A stretch of DNA of 64,000 nt from Mastigias papua. Taxonomy: Eukaryota; Cnidaria; Scyphozoa; Rhizostomeae; Mastigiidae. This document shows positions 1 through 8,673 of the stretch, in pieces. The DNA is taken from the NCBI GenBank assembly GCA_964019165.1, contig OZ025286.1, forward strand, positions 10,948,188-11,012,187, in the 5' to 3' direction. The first letter of the stretch is position 1. Each line of letters starts with the position of its first letter. A program made the position numbers and the translations under genes. The notes under the pieces are model-generated. The model was not told the DNA's origin and ran no database searches. It saw only the letters and a list, made by a program, of their open reading frames with translations.

Positions 1-7
1 CTACGAG

Positions 8-411
8 CAACGGTCTACAACGGTCTACACTTTCTATAATTCCCACTGTCCCTTCCAGTGAGAAGTATTACCCCAAAAATGGTTCCCAAACGTTGTGCTT
101 TATGTGCTAGTATGTGCATGTTGTGTAGTCTCTGCCGAATAATGAGCATTTTCAGCAAAATTAGCAAATATCTCAACGGTCTACACTTTTTTGAAAATAA
201 ATTTGACCTAGTATTAAACTATTTCACAAAAAGTGTAGACCGTTGATGTTTTCATCTTTTCCTCGGCAATGGTACAATAACTGTACGCAATCTATTGCAG
301 GTGAAATACTCGTTAGAAAAGCTATCTTGTGCATAGTTCTCAATGTCGAAATCTCTACCATAAGATTTATTTTCATTTTCCAAAGTTTGTAGACCGTTGT
401 GTAGACCGTTG
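8..411. repeat. Compound nested inverted repeat of CAACGGTCTACA (unit map)
   Basis: Six copies of one 12-mer are arranged symmetrically. Two direct copies overlap by 2 bases (8-19, 18-29) and one single copy lies at 174-185. The reverse complement TGTAGACCGTTG follows once at 234-245 and twice at 388-399 and 400-411. The spacers between outer and inner motifs are nearly equal (144 and 142 bp). The intervening arms show at most weak inverted similarity. This may be the termini and subtermini of an old fold-back or MITE-like insertion, or an array of protein-binding sites. No clear target duplication is visible at its edges. It recurs at the same offset in every complete unit, except that unit 18 lacks its right end. 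Confidence 0.85.
173..246. repeat. Perfect 19-bp inverted repeat (inner pair, unit map)
   Basis: TCAACGGTCTACACTTTTT at 173-191 is the exact reverse complement of 228-246, around a 36-nt AT-rich spacer. Transcribed, it would form a stable stem-loop; as DNA it could extrude a cruciform. It is the core of the larger symmetrical structure at 8-411. Confidence 0.9.
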
Positions 412-424
412 AGATAGTCGGCCA

Positions 425-432
425 TGACGTCA
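425..432. promoter_or_regulatory. CRE-like palindrome TGACGTCA (unit map)
   Basis: A perfect full cAMP-response-element palindrome lies 14 bases after the last CAACGG-type motif and is followed by gtcattatgcaagtcag. CREB/ATF proteins bind this octamer in animals. Whether it is used here is unknown. It is present once per unit. Confidence 0.3.
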
Positions 433-557
433 GTCATTATGCAAGTCAGTAGCCTCGATACTAAGAAGAGGGGTTCTATACCTGTAACATTCGTGGATCG
501 GGTTCCTTCTAGAGTAGGCACATTCGCACAAGGAAAAGTAGAGGAACGCACCCCCTT

Positions 558-770
558 CATTATATATATATATATATATATATCGTGTATATGAACATAT
601 GGATATTAATATAGGTATCAACATATATATAAATATATATATTTATTCATATATATTTATATATATTTGTATAAATGTATATTTATATATATAGGTATTT
701 GCCTATATTTCTATATATTTATTTATACTTATATTTTTATATGTATATTTATCTATACATGGCTATGCTT
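558..770. repeat. TA microsatellite and AT-rich block (unit map)
   Basis: Starts with (TA)11T, or (TA)10T in other units, followed by about 190 bp of almost pure A/T built from tatat, atttat and related words. The dinucleotide count is the only variable site in most of contig B. The block is very easily unwound and gives Ile/Tyr-rich chance ORFs on both strands, which I do not regard as genes. Confidence 0.9.
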
Positions 771-790
771 TAAATCCCCATGGCAGATCT

Positions 791-802
791 AGCTGATCAG
801 CT
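791..802. repeat. 12-bp perfect palindrome AGCTGATCAGCT (unit map)
   Basis: A self-complementary 12-mer just after the AT-rich block, preceded by the palindromic hexamer agatct. No function can be assigned. Confidence 0.6.
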
Positions 803-999
803 TGAGTTAAACATCAAATAAAATAGAAAACAGATGCAATGCGCCAGTCAATACTTGATTGAAGCCCTAAAGCTTACCTATTGCTTAGACAATGATGCAT
901 TGTTGCTACTGTAAGATCAATTATAGGTAAACGACTCCGCAACTCTATTATCGAAATACACAAAGAAAAGGTGTAATCAAGTCGATATCTTCTTGTCAT

Positions 1000-1287
1000 A
1001 TGCTGGTAGAGAGGTTGACTATCTGTTTCATTTGTGAATTTACTTCCTTTATTTACAATTCATTAGCAAAGAAACATGACATCATAATCATCATTGAATT
1101 TAGGGGATTTGCCAAGCCCCCTGCCAGTATCTCGGTAAGGTGTTACCTAATTGAGATTTCGTCAGCGGAAATGAAATCAGCGCCCTCAATTACCCCATGT
1201 TTGGGAAAGGGTGTACGGCTGTATCGTATAGGTTCGAATATAAAATTCAGACAATGCCTGCCAAAAGTCTTGGAACACTTGCTATGA
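1000..1287 (+). other. Small ORF, 95 codons, probably non-coding (unit map)
   Basis: ATG-started ORF that stays open in all complete units. The predicted peptide (MLVERLTICF...VLEHLL) has no domain, signal peptide or repeat I recognise. It covers a region full of potential RNA hairpins. Since copies are nearly identical through homogenisation, its persistence is not evidence of selection. I would not annotate it as a gene without transcript or peptide data. Confidence 0.12.
1239..1245 (+). promoter_or_regulatory. Possible TATA box TATAAAA (unit map)
   Basis: TATAAAA lies about 60 bases before the ATG of the 81-codon ORF and about 50 bases before the 9-bp hairpin, so a start near 1270 is conceivable. 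The sequence is AT-rich, so this heptamer is weak evidence on its own. Confidence 0.2.
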
Positions 1288-1290
1288 TTT

Positions 1291-1313
1291 ACGCTATAGA
1301 TGAGCTATAGCGT
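1291..1313. repeat. 9-bp perfect stem with 5-nt loop (unit map)
   Basis: ACGCTATAG, loop atgag, CTATAGCGT. It is the strongest local hairpin of the unit and is directly followed by the C-rich tract 1314-1323. It would fold the same way in transcripts of either strand. Confidence 0.75.
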
Positions 1314-1545
1314 CCCCTCCCCCGTTAAACAATGTTGTATGATGCAAATATGGGCAACTCGAAGGCCAAAAGTGATGCGTGTTGTTAAAGCTACTGGTCT
1401 CCGCTATCGAATCAACATTGTTTCAGGGGGGGAGGGGGTCTACATTTTAAGTGGTGTCAAGGAGAAGCGGCAGGAGTCGGAAATCTATACAATTGTGTGG
1501 TGTTCCAACTACTTTTGGCAGGCATTGTCTGAATCTCATATTTAA
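1300..1545 (+). other. Small ORF, 81 codons, probably non-coding (unit map)
   Basis: ATG-started ORF (MSYSVPSPVK...LSESHI) that begins in the loop of the 9-bp hairpin, runs through the G-rich tract and ends in a TAA. It is open in most units, changed but in frame in unit 4, altered or broken by single-base indels in units 21, 22 and 24, and split by the transposon in units 11 and 12. I recognise no domain. A possible TATA box lies upstream and AATAAA signals downstream, but I consider protein coding unlikely. Confidence 0.13.
1385..1388. other. Empty transposon target TTAA (unit map)
   Basis: The single TTAA in gttgTTAAagctac is the site that is duplicated around the transposon in units 11 and 12. 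All other complete units keep it unoccupied and show the pre-insertion sequence exactly. Confidence 0.9.
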
Positions 1546-1560
1546 GGAGGACAGGTACAG
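1542..1560 (+). repeat. TIR-like motif of the transposon family in the unit (unit map)
   Basis: TTAAGGAGGACAGGTACAG resembles the transposon left junction TTAAGGAGGCAGTACACAG. The first nine bases are identical, including the TTAA, and the rest matches if two single inserted bases are allowed. It lies 157 bp downstream of the actual insertion site and recurs in every complete unit. It may be a degenerate solo end left by an earlier related element, or coincidence. I see no matching opposite end nearby. Confidence 0.3.
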
Positions 1561-1832
1561 TTCCAACGATGGATCATACTAATAGGTTTTCGAGGGTGCT
1601 GATTTGATTTTTAGCGGAATCAGAGCCATATCTCCACGGGATCATTAGCTTTCGTGCTAATTTGATGTCTTTATATGCAGTTTATTGACGAAAATTCAGC
1701 AAAATGTCTAGAAATTTCAACTATAGTACAAATGCTGTCAAAAATAATTGAAATGCACTGCGATCATCTCCTCTTCATATTATTAGCATATATCGGACAT
1801 ATGGGTAGAATTCTTAGATAAACAGCAAAGAA

Positions 1833-1842
1833 AATAAATAAA
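1833..1842 (+). terminator. Overlapping AATAAA polyadenylation-like signals (unit map)
   Basis: AATAAATAAA contains two overlapping canonical hexamers and is followed by a T/G-richer stretch (acgtttttatgtcattgggg). It could end a plus-strand transcript starting near 1270. In AT-rich DNA such hexamers are frequent, so support is modest. Confidence 0.2.
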
Positions 1843-1915
1843 CAAGTTATACGTTTTTATGTCATTGGGGTATCTAAAAATGTATACATTGCAGTACATT
1901 ACTAGTACAAGTGAG

Positions 1916-1973
1916 GTAAGTGTAACTGATAATAAGTAAACCTTATTCTTTATATATCATTAAAATTATGTAG
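1916..1973 (+). other. Possible 58-nt intron (unit map)
   Basis: A near-ideal donor GAG|GTAAGT (intron starts 1916) is followed by a branch-like aactgataa and by an acceptor atgtag|gaag at 1973. Size and AT-richness resemble short invertebrate introns. There is no recognisable exon coding potential on either side, so this would be part of a non-coding transcript if real. Confidence 0.15.
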
Positions 1974-2243
1974 GAAGTTTCGAGCCTGCAACTTTTGTGC
2001 TCAAAGAATTGCCTTTTAAATAACAACCTGAGCTACATCAACTGGAAGCGAAATCTGTCCTCTCATGAGATGGGGGATAAAAGCTGAGCCGTTACAAAGC
2101 TGAATATTTATATTTTACCGCATTTCCATATTGTACCAGTTAAGAAAACATTAATAGTAAGCGTAGAAGACTATTTCAGACTCTCATGACACTGCAATGT
2201 CCTTATAACTATGCAGGAATAGTGTGAACAAAGCTTATTTAAT

Positions 2244-2278
2244 TGCCTACAGTAACGCTGGCACTGAGGTAGTAGGCA
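2244..2278 (+). other. 7-bp hairpin holding a let-7-like 12-mer (unit map)
   Basis: TGCCTAC 2244-2250 pairs with GTAGGCA 2272-2278. Between and within lies TGAGGTAGTAGG (2265-2276), identical to the first 12 bases of the animal microRNA let-7. The rest of let-7 and its long precursor stem are absent, so this is not a let-7 gene. A minus-strand transcript would contain a let-7 seed-match site. Confidence 0.3.
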
Positions 2279-2580
2279 GAAACAAGTTCTCCCCTGCAAT
2301 ATTCCAATCCTTTCAGTCTGTTAAAGCATCAGGAGTTATATTCAATCAGTGCAGTGTATGAAGCAGCATGAAACTGGCAGTTACCTTTTTTATATGCTTT
2401 GCTATTAGAGAGGACACAAAGATACTTCCATCTTACCCCACCAAACGCCCGAATATCGCTCCGTTATTGACGATCGGGAAATAGAAATCATTAGAAATCA
2501 TCACTGTTCCTGGAAAACTTTCCGATTTCAAGCACGATGTTGATATTCAAAGCCAGAAAGCAGCTATATCCTGTGAATAT

Positions 2581-2592
2581 TGTTGCGCAACA
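2581..2592. repeat. 12-bp perfect palindrome TGTTGCGCAACA (unit map)
   Basis: A self-complementary 12-mer near the unit end. Its centre TTGCGCAA is the consensus bound by C/EBP-type bZIP factors in animals. Presence is seen; use is unknown. Confidence 0.5.
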
Positions 2593-2681
2593 TTACTACT
2601 ACAATAACTATGTCATCAACTCCATAGACACGTAATTGTCCTTCGCAGTTTGCACGCTTCGCATGAGTTCATCTTTGTACA

Positions 2682-2881
2682 NNNNNNNNNNNNNNNNNNN
2701 NNNNNNNNNNNNNNNNNNNNNNNNNNNNNNNNNNNNNNNNNNNNNNNNNNNNNNNNNNNNNNNNNNNNNNNNNNNNNNNNNNNNNNNNNNNNNNNNNNNN
2801 NNNNNNNNNNNNNNNNNNNNNNNNNNNNNNNNNNNNNNNNNNNNNNNNNNNNNNNNNNNNNNNNNNNNNNNNNNNNNNNNN
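2682..2881. other. Assembly gap, exactly 200 N
   Basis: Run of 200 N. The left contig ends at unit position 2681 and the right contig starts at unit position 2268. The flanks therefore overlap by about 414 bp of unit sequence, or else at least about 2.27 kb is missing. Neither fits a true 200-bp gap, so the length is a placeholder. Confidence 0.97.
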
Positions 2882-3300
2882 GGTAGTAGGCAGAAACAAG
2901 TTCTCCCCTGCAATATTCCAATCCTTTCAGTCTGTTAAAGCATCAGGAGTTATATTCAATCAGTGCAGTGTATGAAGCAGCATGAAACTGGCAGTTACCT
3001 TTTTATATGCTTTGCTATTAGAGAGGACACAAAGATACTTCCATCTTACCCCACCAAACGCCCGAATATCGCTCCGTTATTGACGATCGGGAAATAGAAA
3101 TCATTAGAAATCATCACTGTTCCTGGAAAACTTTCCGATTTCAAGCACGATGTTGATATTCAAAGCCAGAAAGCAGCTATATCCTGTGAATATTGTTGCG
3201 CAACATTACTACTACAATAACTATGTCATCAACTCCATAGACACGTAATTGTCCTTCGCAGTTTGCACGCTTCGCATGAGTTCATCTTTGTACACAATGG
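2882..3300 (+). repeat. Satellite unit 2 (3' tail only, start of contig B)
   Basis: The last 419 bases of a unit, matching unit 1 from position 2268 onward. It has one T fewer in the T-run of ccTTTTTTatatgc (five instead of six). It starts inside the let-7-like 12-mer. Confidence 0.95.
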
Positions 3301-5987
3301 CTACGAGCAACGGTCTACAACGGTCTACACTTTCTATAATTCCCACTGTCCCTTCCAGTGAGAAGTATTACCCCAAAAATGGTTCCCAAACGTTGTGCTT
3401 TATGTGCTAGTATGTGCATGTTGTGTAGTCTCTGCCGAATAATGAGCATTTTCAGCAAAATTAGCAAATATCTCAACGGTCTACACTTTTTTGAAAATAA
3501 ATTTGACCTAGTATTAAACTATTTCACAAAAAGTGTAGACCGTTGATGTTTTCATCTTTTCCTCGGCAATGGTACAATAACTGTACGCAATCTATTGCAG
3601 GTGAAATACTCGTTAGAAAAGCTATCTTGTGCATAGTTCTCAATGTCGAAATCTCTACCATAAGATTTATTTTCATTTTCCAAAGTTTGTAGACCGTTGT
3701 GTAGACCGTTGAGATAGTCGGCCATGACGTCAGTCATTATGCAAGTCAGTAGCCTCGATACTAAGAAGAGGGGTTCTATACCTGTAACATTCGTGGATCG
3801 GGTTCCTTCTAGAGTAGGCACATTCGCACAAGGAAAAGTAGAGGAACGCACCCCTTCATTATATATATATATATATATATATCGTGTATATGAACATATG
3901 GATATTAATATAGGTATCAACATATATATAAATATATATATTTATTCATATATATTTATATATATTTGTATAAATGTATATTTATATATAAAGGTATTTG
4001 CCTATATTTCTATATATTTATTTATACTTATATTTTTATATGTATATTTATCTATACATGGCTATGCTTTAAATCCCCATGGCAGATCTAGCTGATCAGC
4101 TTGAGTTAAAAATCAAATAAAATAGAAAACAGATGCAATGCGCCAGTCAATACTTGATTGAAGCCCTAAAGCTTACCTATTGCTTAGACAATGATGCATT
4201 GTTGCTACTGTAAGATCAATTATAGGTAAACGACTCCGCAACTCTATTATCGAAATACACAAAGAAAAGGTGTAATCAAGTCGATATCTTCTTGTCATAT
4301 GCTGGTAGAGAGGTTGACTATCTGTTTCATTTGTGAATTTACTTCCTTTATTTACAATTCATTAGCAAAGAAACATGACATCATAATCATCATTGAATTT
4401 AGGGGATTTGCCAAGCCCCCTGCCAGTATCTCGGTAAGGTGTTACCTAATTGAGATTTCGTCAGCGGAAATGAAATCAGCGCCCTCAATTACCCCATGTT
4501 TGGGAAAGGGTGTACGGCTGTATCGTATAGGTTCGAATATAAAATTCAGACAATGCCTGCCAAAAGTCTTGGAACACTTGCTATGATTTACGCTATAGAT
4601 GAGCTATAGCGTCCCCTCCCCCGTTAAACAATGTTGTATGATGCAAATATGGGCAACTCGAAGGCCAAAAGTGATGCGTGTTGTTAAAGCTACTGGTCTC
4701 CGCTATCGAATCAACATTGTTTCAGGGGGGGAGGGGGTCTACATTTTAAGTGGTGTCAAGGAGAAGCGGCAGGAGTCGGAAATCTATACAATTGTGTGGT
4801 GTTCCAACTACTTTTGGCAGGCATTGTCTGAATCTCATATTTAAGGAGGACAGGTACAGTTCCAACGATGGATCATACTAATAGGTTTTCGAGGGTGCTG
4901 ATTTGATTTTTAGCGGAATCAGAGCCATATCTCCACGGGATCATTAGCTTTCGTGCCTAATTTGATGTCTTTATATGCAGTTTATTGACGAAAATTCAGC
5001 AAAATGTCTAGAAATTTCAACTATAGTACAAATGCTGTCAAAAATAATTGAAATGCACTGCGATCATCTCCTCTTCATATTATTAGCATATATCGGACAT
5101 ATGGGTAGAATTCTTAGATAAACAGCAAAGAAAATAAATAAACAAGTTATACGTTTTTATGTCATTGGGGTATCTAAAAATGTATACATTGCAGTACATT
5201 ACTAGTACAAGTGAGGTAAGTGTAACTGATAATAAGTAAACCTTATTCTTTATATATCATTAAAATTATGTAGGAAGTTTCGAGCCTGCAACTTTTGTGC
5301 TCAAAGAATTGCCTTTTAAATAACAACCTGAGCTACATCAACTGGAAGCGAAATCTGTCCTCTCATGAGATGGGGGATAAAAGCTGAGCCGTTACAAAGC
5401 TGAATATTTATATTTTACCGCATTTCCATATTGTACCAGTTAAGAAAACATTAATAGTAAGCGTAGAAGACTATTTCAGACTCTCATGACACTGCAATGT
5501 CCTTATAACTATGCAGGAATAGTGTGAACAAAGCTTATTTAATTGCCTACAGTAACGCTGGCACTGAGGTAGTAGGCAGAAACAAGTTCTCCCCTGCAAT
5601 ATTCCAATCCTTTCAGTCTGTTAAAGCATCAGGAGTTATATTCAATCAGTGCAGTGTATGAAGCAGCATGAAACTGGCAGTTACCTTTTTTATATGCTTT
5701 GCTATTAGAGAGGACACAAAGATACTTCCATCTTACCCCACCAAACGCCCGAATATCGCTCCGTTATTGACGATCGGGAAATAGAAATCATTAGAAATCA
5801 TCACTGTTCCTGGAAAACTTTCCGATTTCAAGCACGATGTTGATATTCAAAGCCAGAAAGCAGCTATATCCTGTGAATATTGTTGCGCAACATTACTACT
5901 ACAATAACTATGTCATCAACTCCATAGACACGTAATTGTCCTTCGCAGTTTGCACGCTTCGCATGAGTTCATCTTTGTACACAATGG
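3301..5987 (+). repeat. Satellite unit 3 (2687 bp)
   Basis: Complete unit with (TA)11 and the A/A state of the two linked variants (tatataAagg, gttaaaAatc). It lacks one C in the CCCCC run before the microsatellite and has an extra C near 4956 (gtgCCtaat), so its length is unchanged. The A at the first variant site removes a stop codon; together with the missing C this opens a spurious longer ORF through the TA tract. Confidence 0.97.
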
Positions 5988-8673
5988 CTACGAGCAACGG
6001 TCTACAACGGTCTACACTTTCTATAATTCCCACTGTCCCTTCCAGTGAGAAGTATTACCCCAAAAATGGTTCCCAAACGTTGTGCTTTATGTGCTAGTAT
6101 GTGCATGTTGTGTAGTCTCTGCCGAATAATGAGCATTTTCAGCAAAATTAGCAAATATCTCAACGGTCTACACTTTTTTGAAAATAAATTTGACCTAGTA
6201 TTAAACTATTTCACAAAAAGTGTAGACCGTTGATGTTTTCATCTTTTCCTCGGCAATGGTACAATAACTGTACGCAATCTATTGCAGGTGAAATACTCGT
6301 TAGAAAAGCTATCTTGTGCATAGTTCTCAATGTCGAAATCTCTACCATAAGATTTATTTTCATTTTCCAAAGTTTGTAGACCGTTGTGTAGACCGTTGAG
6401 ATAGTCGGCCATGACGTCAGTCATTATGCAAGTCAGTAGCCTCGATACTAAGAAGAGGGGTTCTATACCTGTAACATTCGTGGATCGGGTTCCTTCTAGA
6501 GTAGGCACATTCGCACAAGGAAAAGTAGAGGAACGCACCCCCTTCATTATATATATATATATATATATATCGTGTATATGAACATATGGATATTAATATA
6601 GGTATCAACATATATATAAATATATATATTTATTCATATATATTTATATATATTTGTATAAATGTATATTTATATATAAAGGTATTTGCCTATATTTCTA
6701 TATATTTATTTATACTTATATTTTTATATGTATATTTATCTATACATGGCTATGCTTTAAATCCCCATGGCAGATCTAGCTGATCAGCTTGAGTTAAAAA
6801 TCAAATAAAATAGAAAACAGATGCAATGCGCCAGTCAATACTTGATTGAAGCCCTAAAGCTTACCTATTGCTTAGACAATGATGCATTGTTGCTACTGTA
6901 AGATCAATTATAGGTAAACGACTCCGCAACTCTATTATCGAAATACACAAAGAAAAGGTGTAATCAAGTCGATATCTTCTTGTCATATGCTGGTAGAGAG
7001 GTTGACTATCTGTTTCATTTGTGAATTTACTTCCTTTATTTACAATTCATTAGCAAAGAAACATGACATCATAATCATCATTGAATTTAGGGGATTTGCC
7101 AAGCCCCCTGCCAGTATCTCGGTAAGGTGTTACCTAATTGAGATTTCGTCAGCGGAAATGAAATCAGCGCCCTCAATTACCCCATGTTTGGGAAAGGGTG
7201 TACGGCTGTATCGTATAGGTTCGAATATAAAATTCAGACAATGCCTGCCAAAAGTCTTGGAACACTTGCTATGATTTACGCTATAGATGAGCTATAGCGT
7301 CCCCTCCCCCGTTAAACAATGTTGTATGATGCAAATATGGGCAACTCGAAGGCCAAAAGTGATGCGTGTTGTTAAAGCTACTGGTCTCCGCTATCGAATC
7401 AACATTGTTTTCAGGGGGGGAGGGGTCTACATTTTAAGTGGTGTCAAGGAGAAGCGGCAGGAGTCGGAAATCTATACAATTGTGTGGTGTTCCAACTACT
7501 TTTGGCAGGCATTGTCTGAATCTCATATTTAAGGAGGACAGGTACAGTTCCAACGATGGATCATACTAATAGGTTTTCGAGGGTGCTGATTTGATTTTTA
7601 GCGGAATCAGAGCCATATCTCCACGGGATCATTAGCTTTCGTGCTAATTTGATGTCTTTATATGCAGTTTATTGACGAAAATTCAGCAAAATGTCTAGAA
7701 ATTTCAACTATAGTACAAATGCTGTCAAAAATAATTGAAATGCACTGCGATCATCTCCTCTTCATATTATTAGCATATATCGGACATATGGGTAGAATTC
7801 TTAGATAAACAGCAAAGAAAATAAATAAACAAGTTATACGTTTTTATGTCATTGGGTATCTAAAAATGTATACATTGCAGTACATTACTAGTACAAGTGA
7901 GGTAAGTGTAACTGATAATAAGTAAACCTTATTCTTTATATATCATTAAAATTATGTAGGAAGTTTCGAGCCTGCAACTTTTGTGCTCAAAGAATTGCCT
8001 TTTAAATAACAACCTGAGCTACATCAACTGGAAGCGAAATCTGTCCTCTCATGAGATGGGGGATAAAAGCTGAGCCGTTACAAAGCTGAATATTTATATT
8101 TTACCGCATTTCCATATTGTACCAGTTAAGAAAACATTAATAGTAAGCGTAGAAGACTATTTCAGACTCTCATGACACTGCAATGTCCTTATAACTATGC
8201 AGGAATAGTGTGAACAAAGCTTATTTAATTGCCTACAGTAACGCTGGCACTGAGGTAGTAGGCAGAAACAAGTTCTCCCCTGCAATATTCCAATCCTTTC
8301 AGTCTGTTAAAGCATCAGGAGTTATATTCAATCAGTGCAGTGTATGAAGCAGCATGAAACTGGCAGTTACCTTTTTTATATGCTTTGCTATTAGAGAGGA
8401 CACAAAGATACTTCCATCTTACCCCACCAAACGCCCGAATATCGCTCCGTTATTGACGATCGGGAAATAGAAATCATTAGAAATCATCACTGTTCCTGGA
8501 AAACTTTCCGATTTCAAGCACGATGTTGATATTCAAAGCCAGAAAGCAGCTATATCCTGTGAATATTGTTGCGCAACATTACTACTACAATAACTATGTC
8601 ATCAACTCCATAGACACGTAATTGTCCTTCGCAGTTTGCACGCTTCGCATGAGTTCATCTTTGTACACAATGG
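5988..8673 (+). repeat. Satellite unit 4 (2686 bp)
   Basis: Complete unit, (TA)11, A/A class. Near 7407-7424 it has one extra T (tgTTTTcag) and one fewer G in the second G-run (G7AG4 instead of G7AG5). These two indels restore the frame of the 81-codon ORF while changing a few residues. It also lacks one G in attGGGGtatc near 7853. Confidence 0.97.

Larger units (their letters stand above)
1103..1438 (+). ncRNA. Candidate structured RNA region: serial hairpins (unit map)
   Basis: Consecutive complementary pairs are visible: GGGG 1103-1106 with CCCC 1117-1120; GGTAA 1134-1138 with TTACC 1143-1147; TAATTGAG 1148-1155 with CTCAATTA 1185-1192; CCCA 1194-1197 with TGGG 1202-1205; CCAA 1261-1264 with TTGG 1270-1273; ACGCTATAG 1291-1299 with CTATAGCGT 1305-1313; and CCCCTCCCCC 1314-1323 with GGGGGAGGGG 1428-1437. 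The 8-, 9- and 10-bp pairs are unlikely to be chance; the 4-bp ones could be. I compared the region by eye with U1-U6 snRNAs, 5S rRNA and tRNAs and found no match. The strand could be either. The transposon in units 11 and 12 falls between the two arms of the C/G-rich pair. Confidence 0.3.
1..2681 (+). repeat. Satellite unit 1 (almost complete, contig A)
   Basis: First copy of the 2.69-kb tandem unit, cut 6 bases short of its end by the scaffold gap; complete it would be 2687 bp. It has the long microsatellite allele, (TA)11. It carries the T/C state of two linked variants (atatataTagg near 692, gttaaaCatc near 811), shared only with contig C units. Because the unit starts at base 1, its coordinates serve below as the unit map. 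No convincing coding gene is present. The stretches 770-1000 and 1560-1830 show nothing I can name. Confidence 0.97.

Noticed and set aside
58..246. Recurrent 62-codon ORF with several cysteines
   Set aside because: It opens with GTG, not ATG, lies inside the inverted-repeat structure and has no recognisable domain; it recurs only because the units are identical.
252..624. Minus-strand ORFs of 64-126 codons near the TA tract
   Set aside because: Their length and start change with the TA count and with one-base indels, and they read through a microsatellite; typical chance frames.
1111..1140. Minus-strand similarity to U1 snRNA (ctggcagggg)
   Set aside because: Only about ten bases match; the 5' splice-site recognition sequence, stem-loops and Sm site of U1 are missing.
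1228..1245. tRNA B-box-like GGTTCGAAT
   Set aside because: The flanking bases do not form a T stem and no acceptor stem or A box is placed correctly.
1543..1552. Shine-Dalgarno-like AAGGAGG
   Set aside because: The sequence is eukaryotic and no ORF with a suitable start follows; it is better explained by the resemblance to the transposon end.
2608..2938. ORFs running across the N run
   Set aside because: They exist only because N codons carry no stop; the same holds for the frames around 50129-50441.
6586..6783. 65-codon Ile/Tyr-rich ORF, present only in contig B units
   Set aside because: Translation of the AT-rich block. Its presence depends on the T/A variant that makes or removes a TAG stop. 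Not a protein gene.
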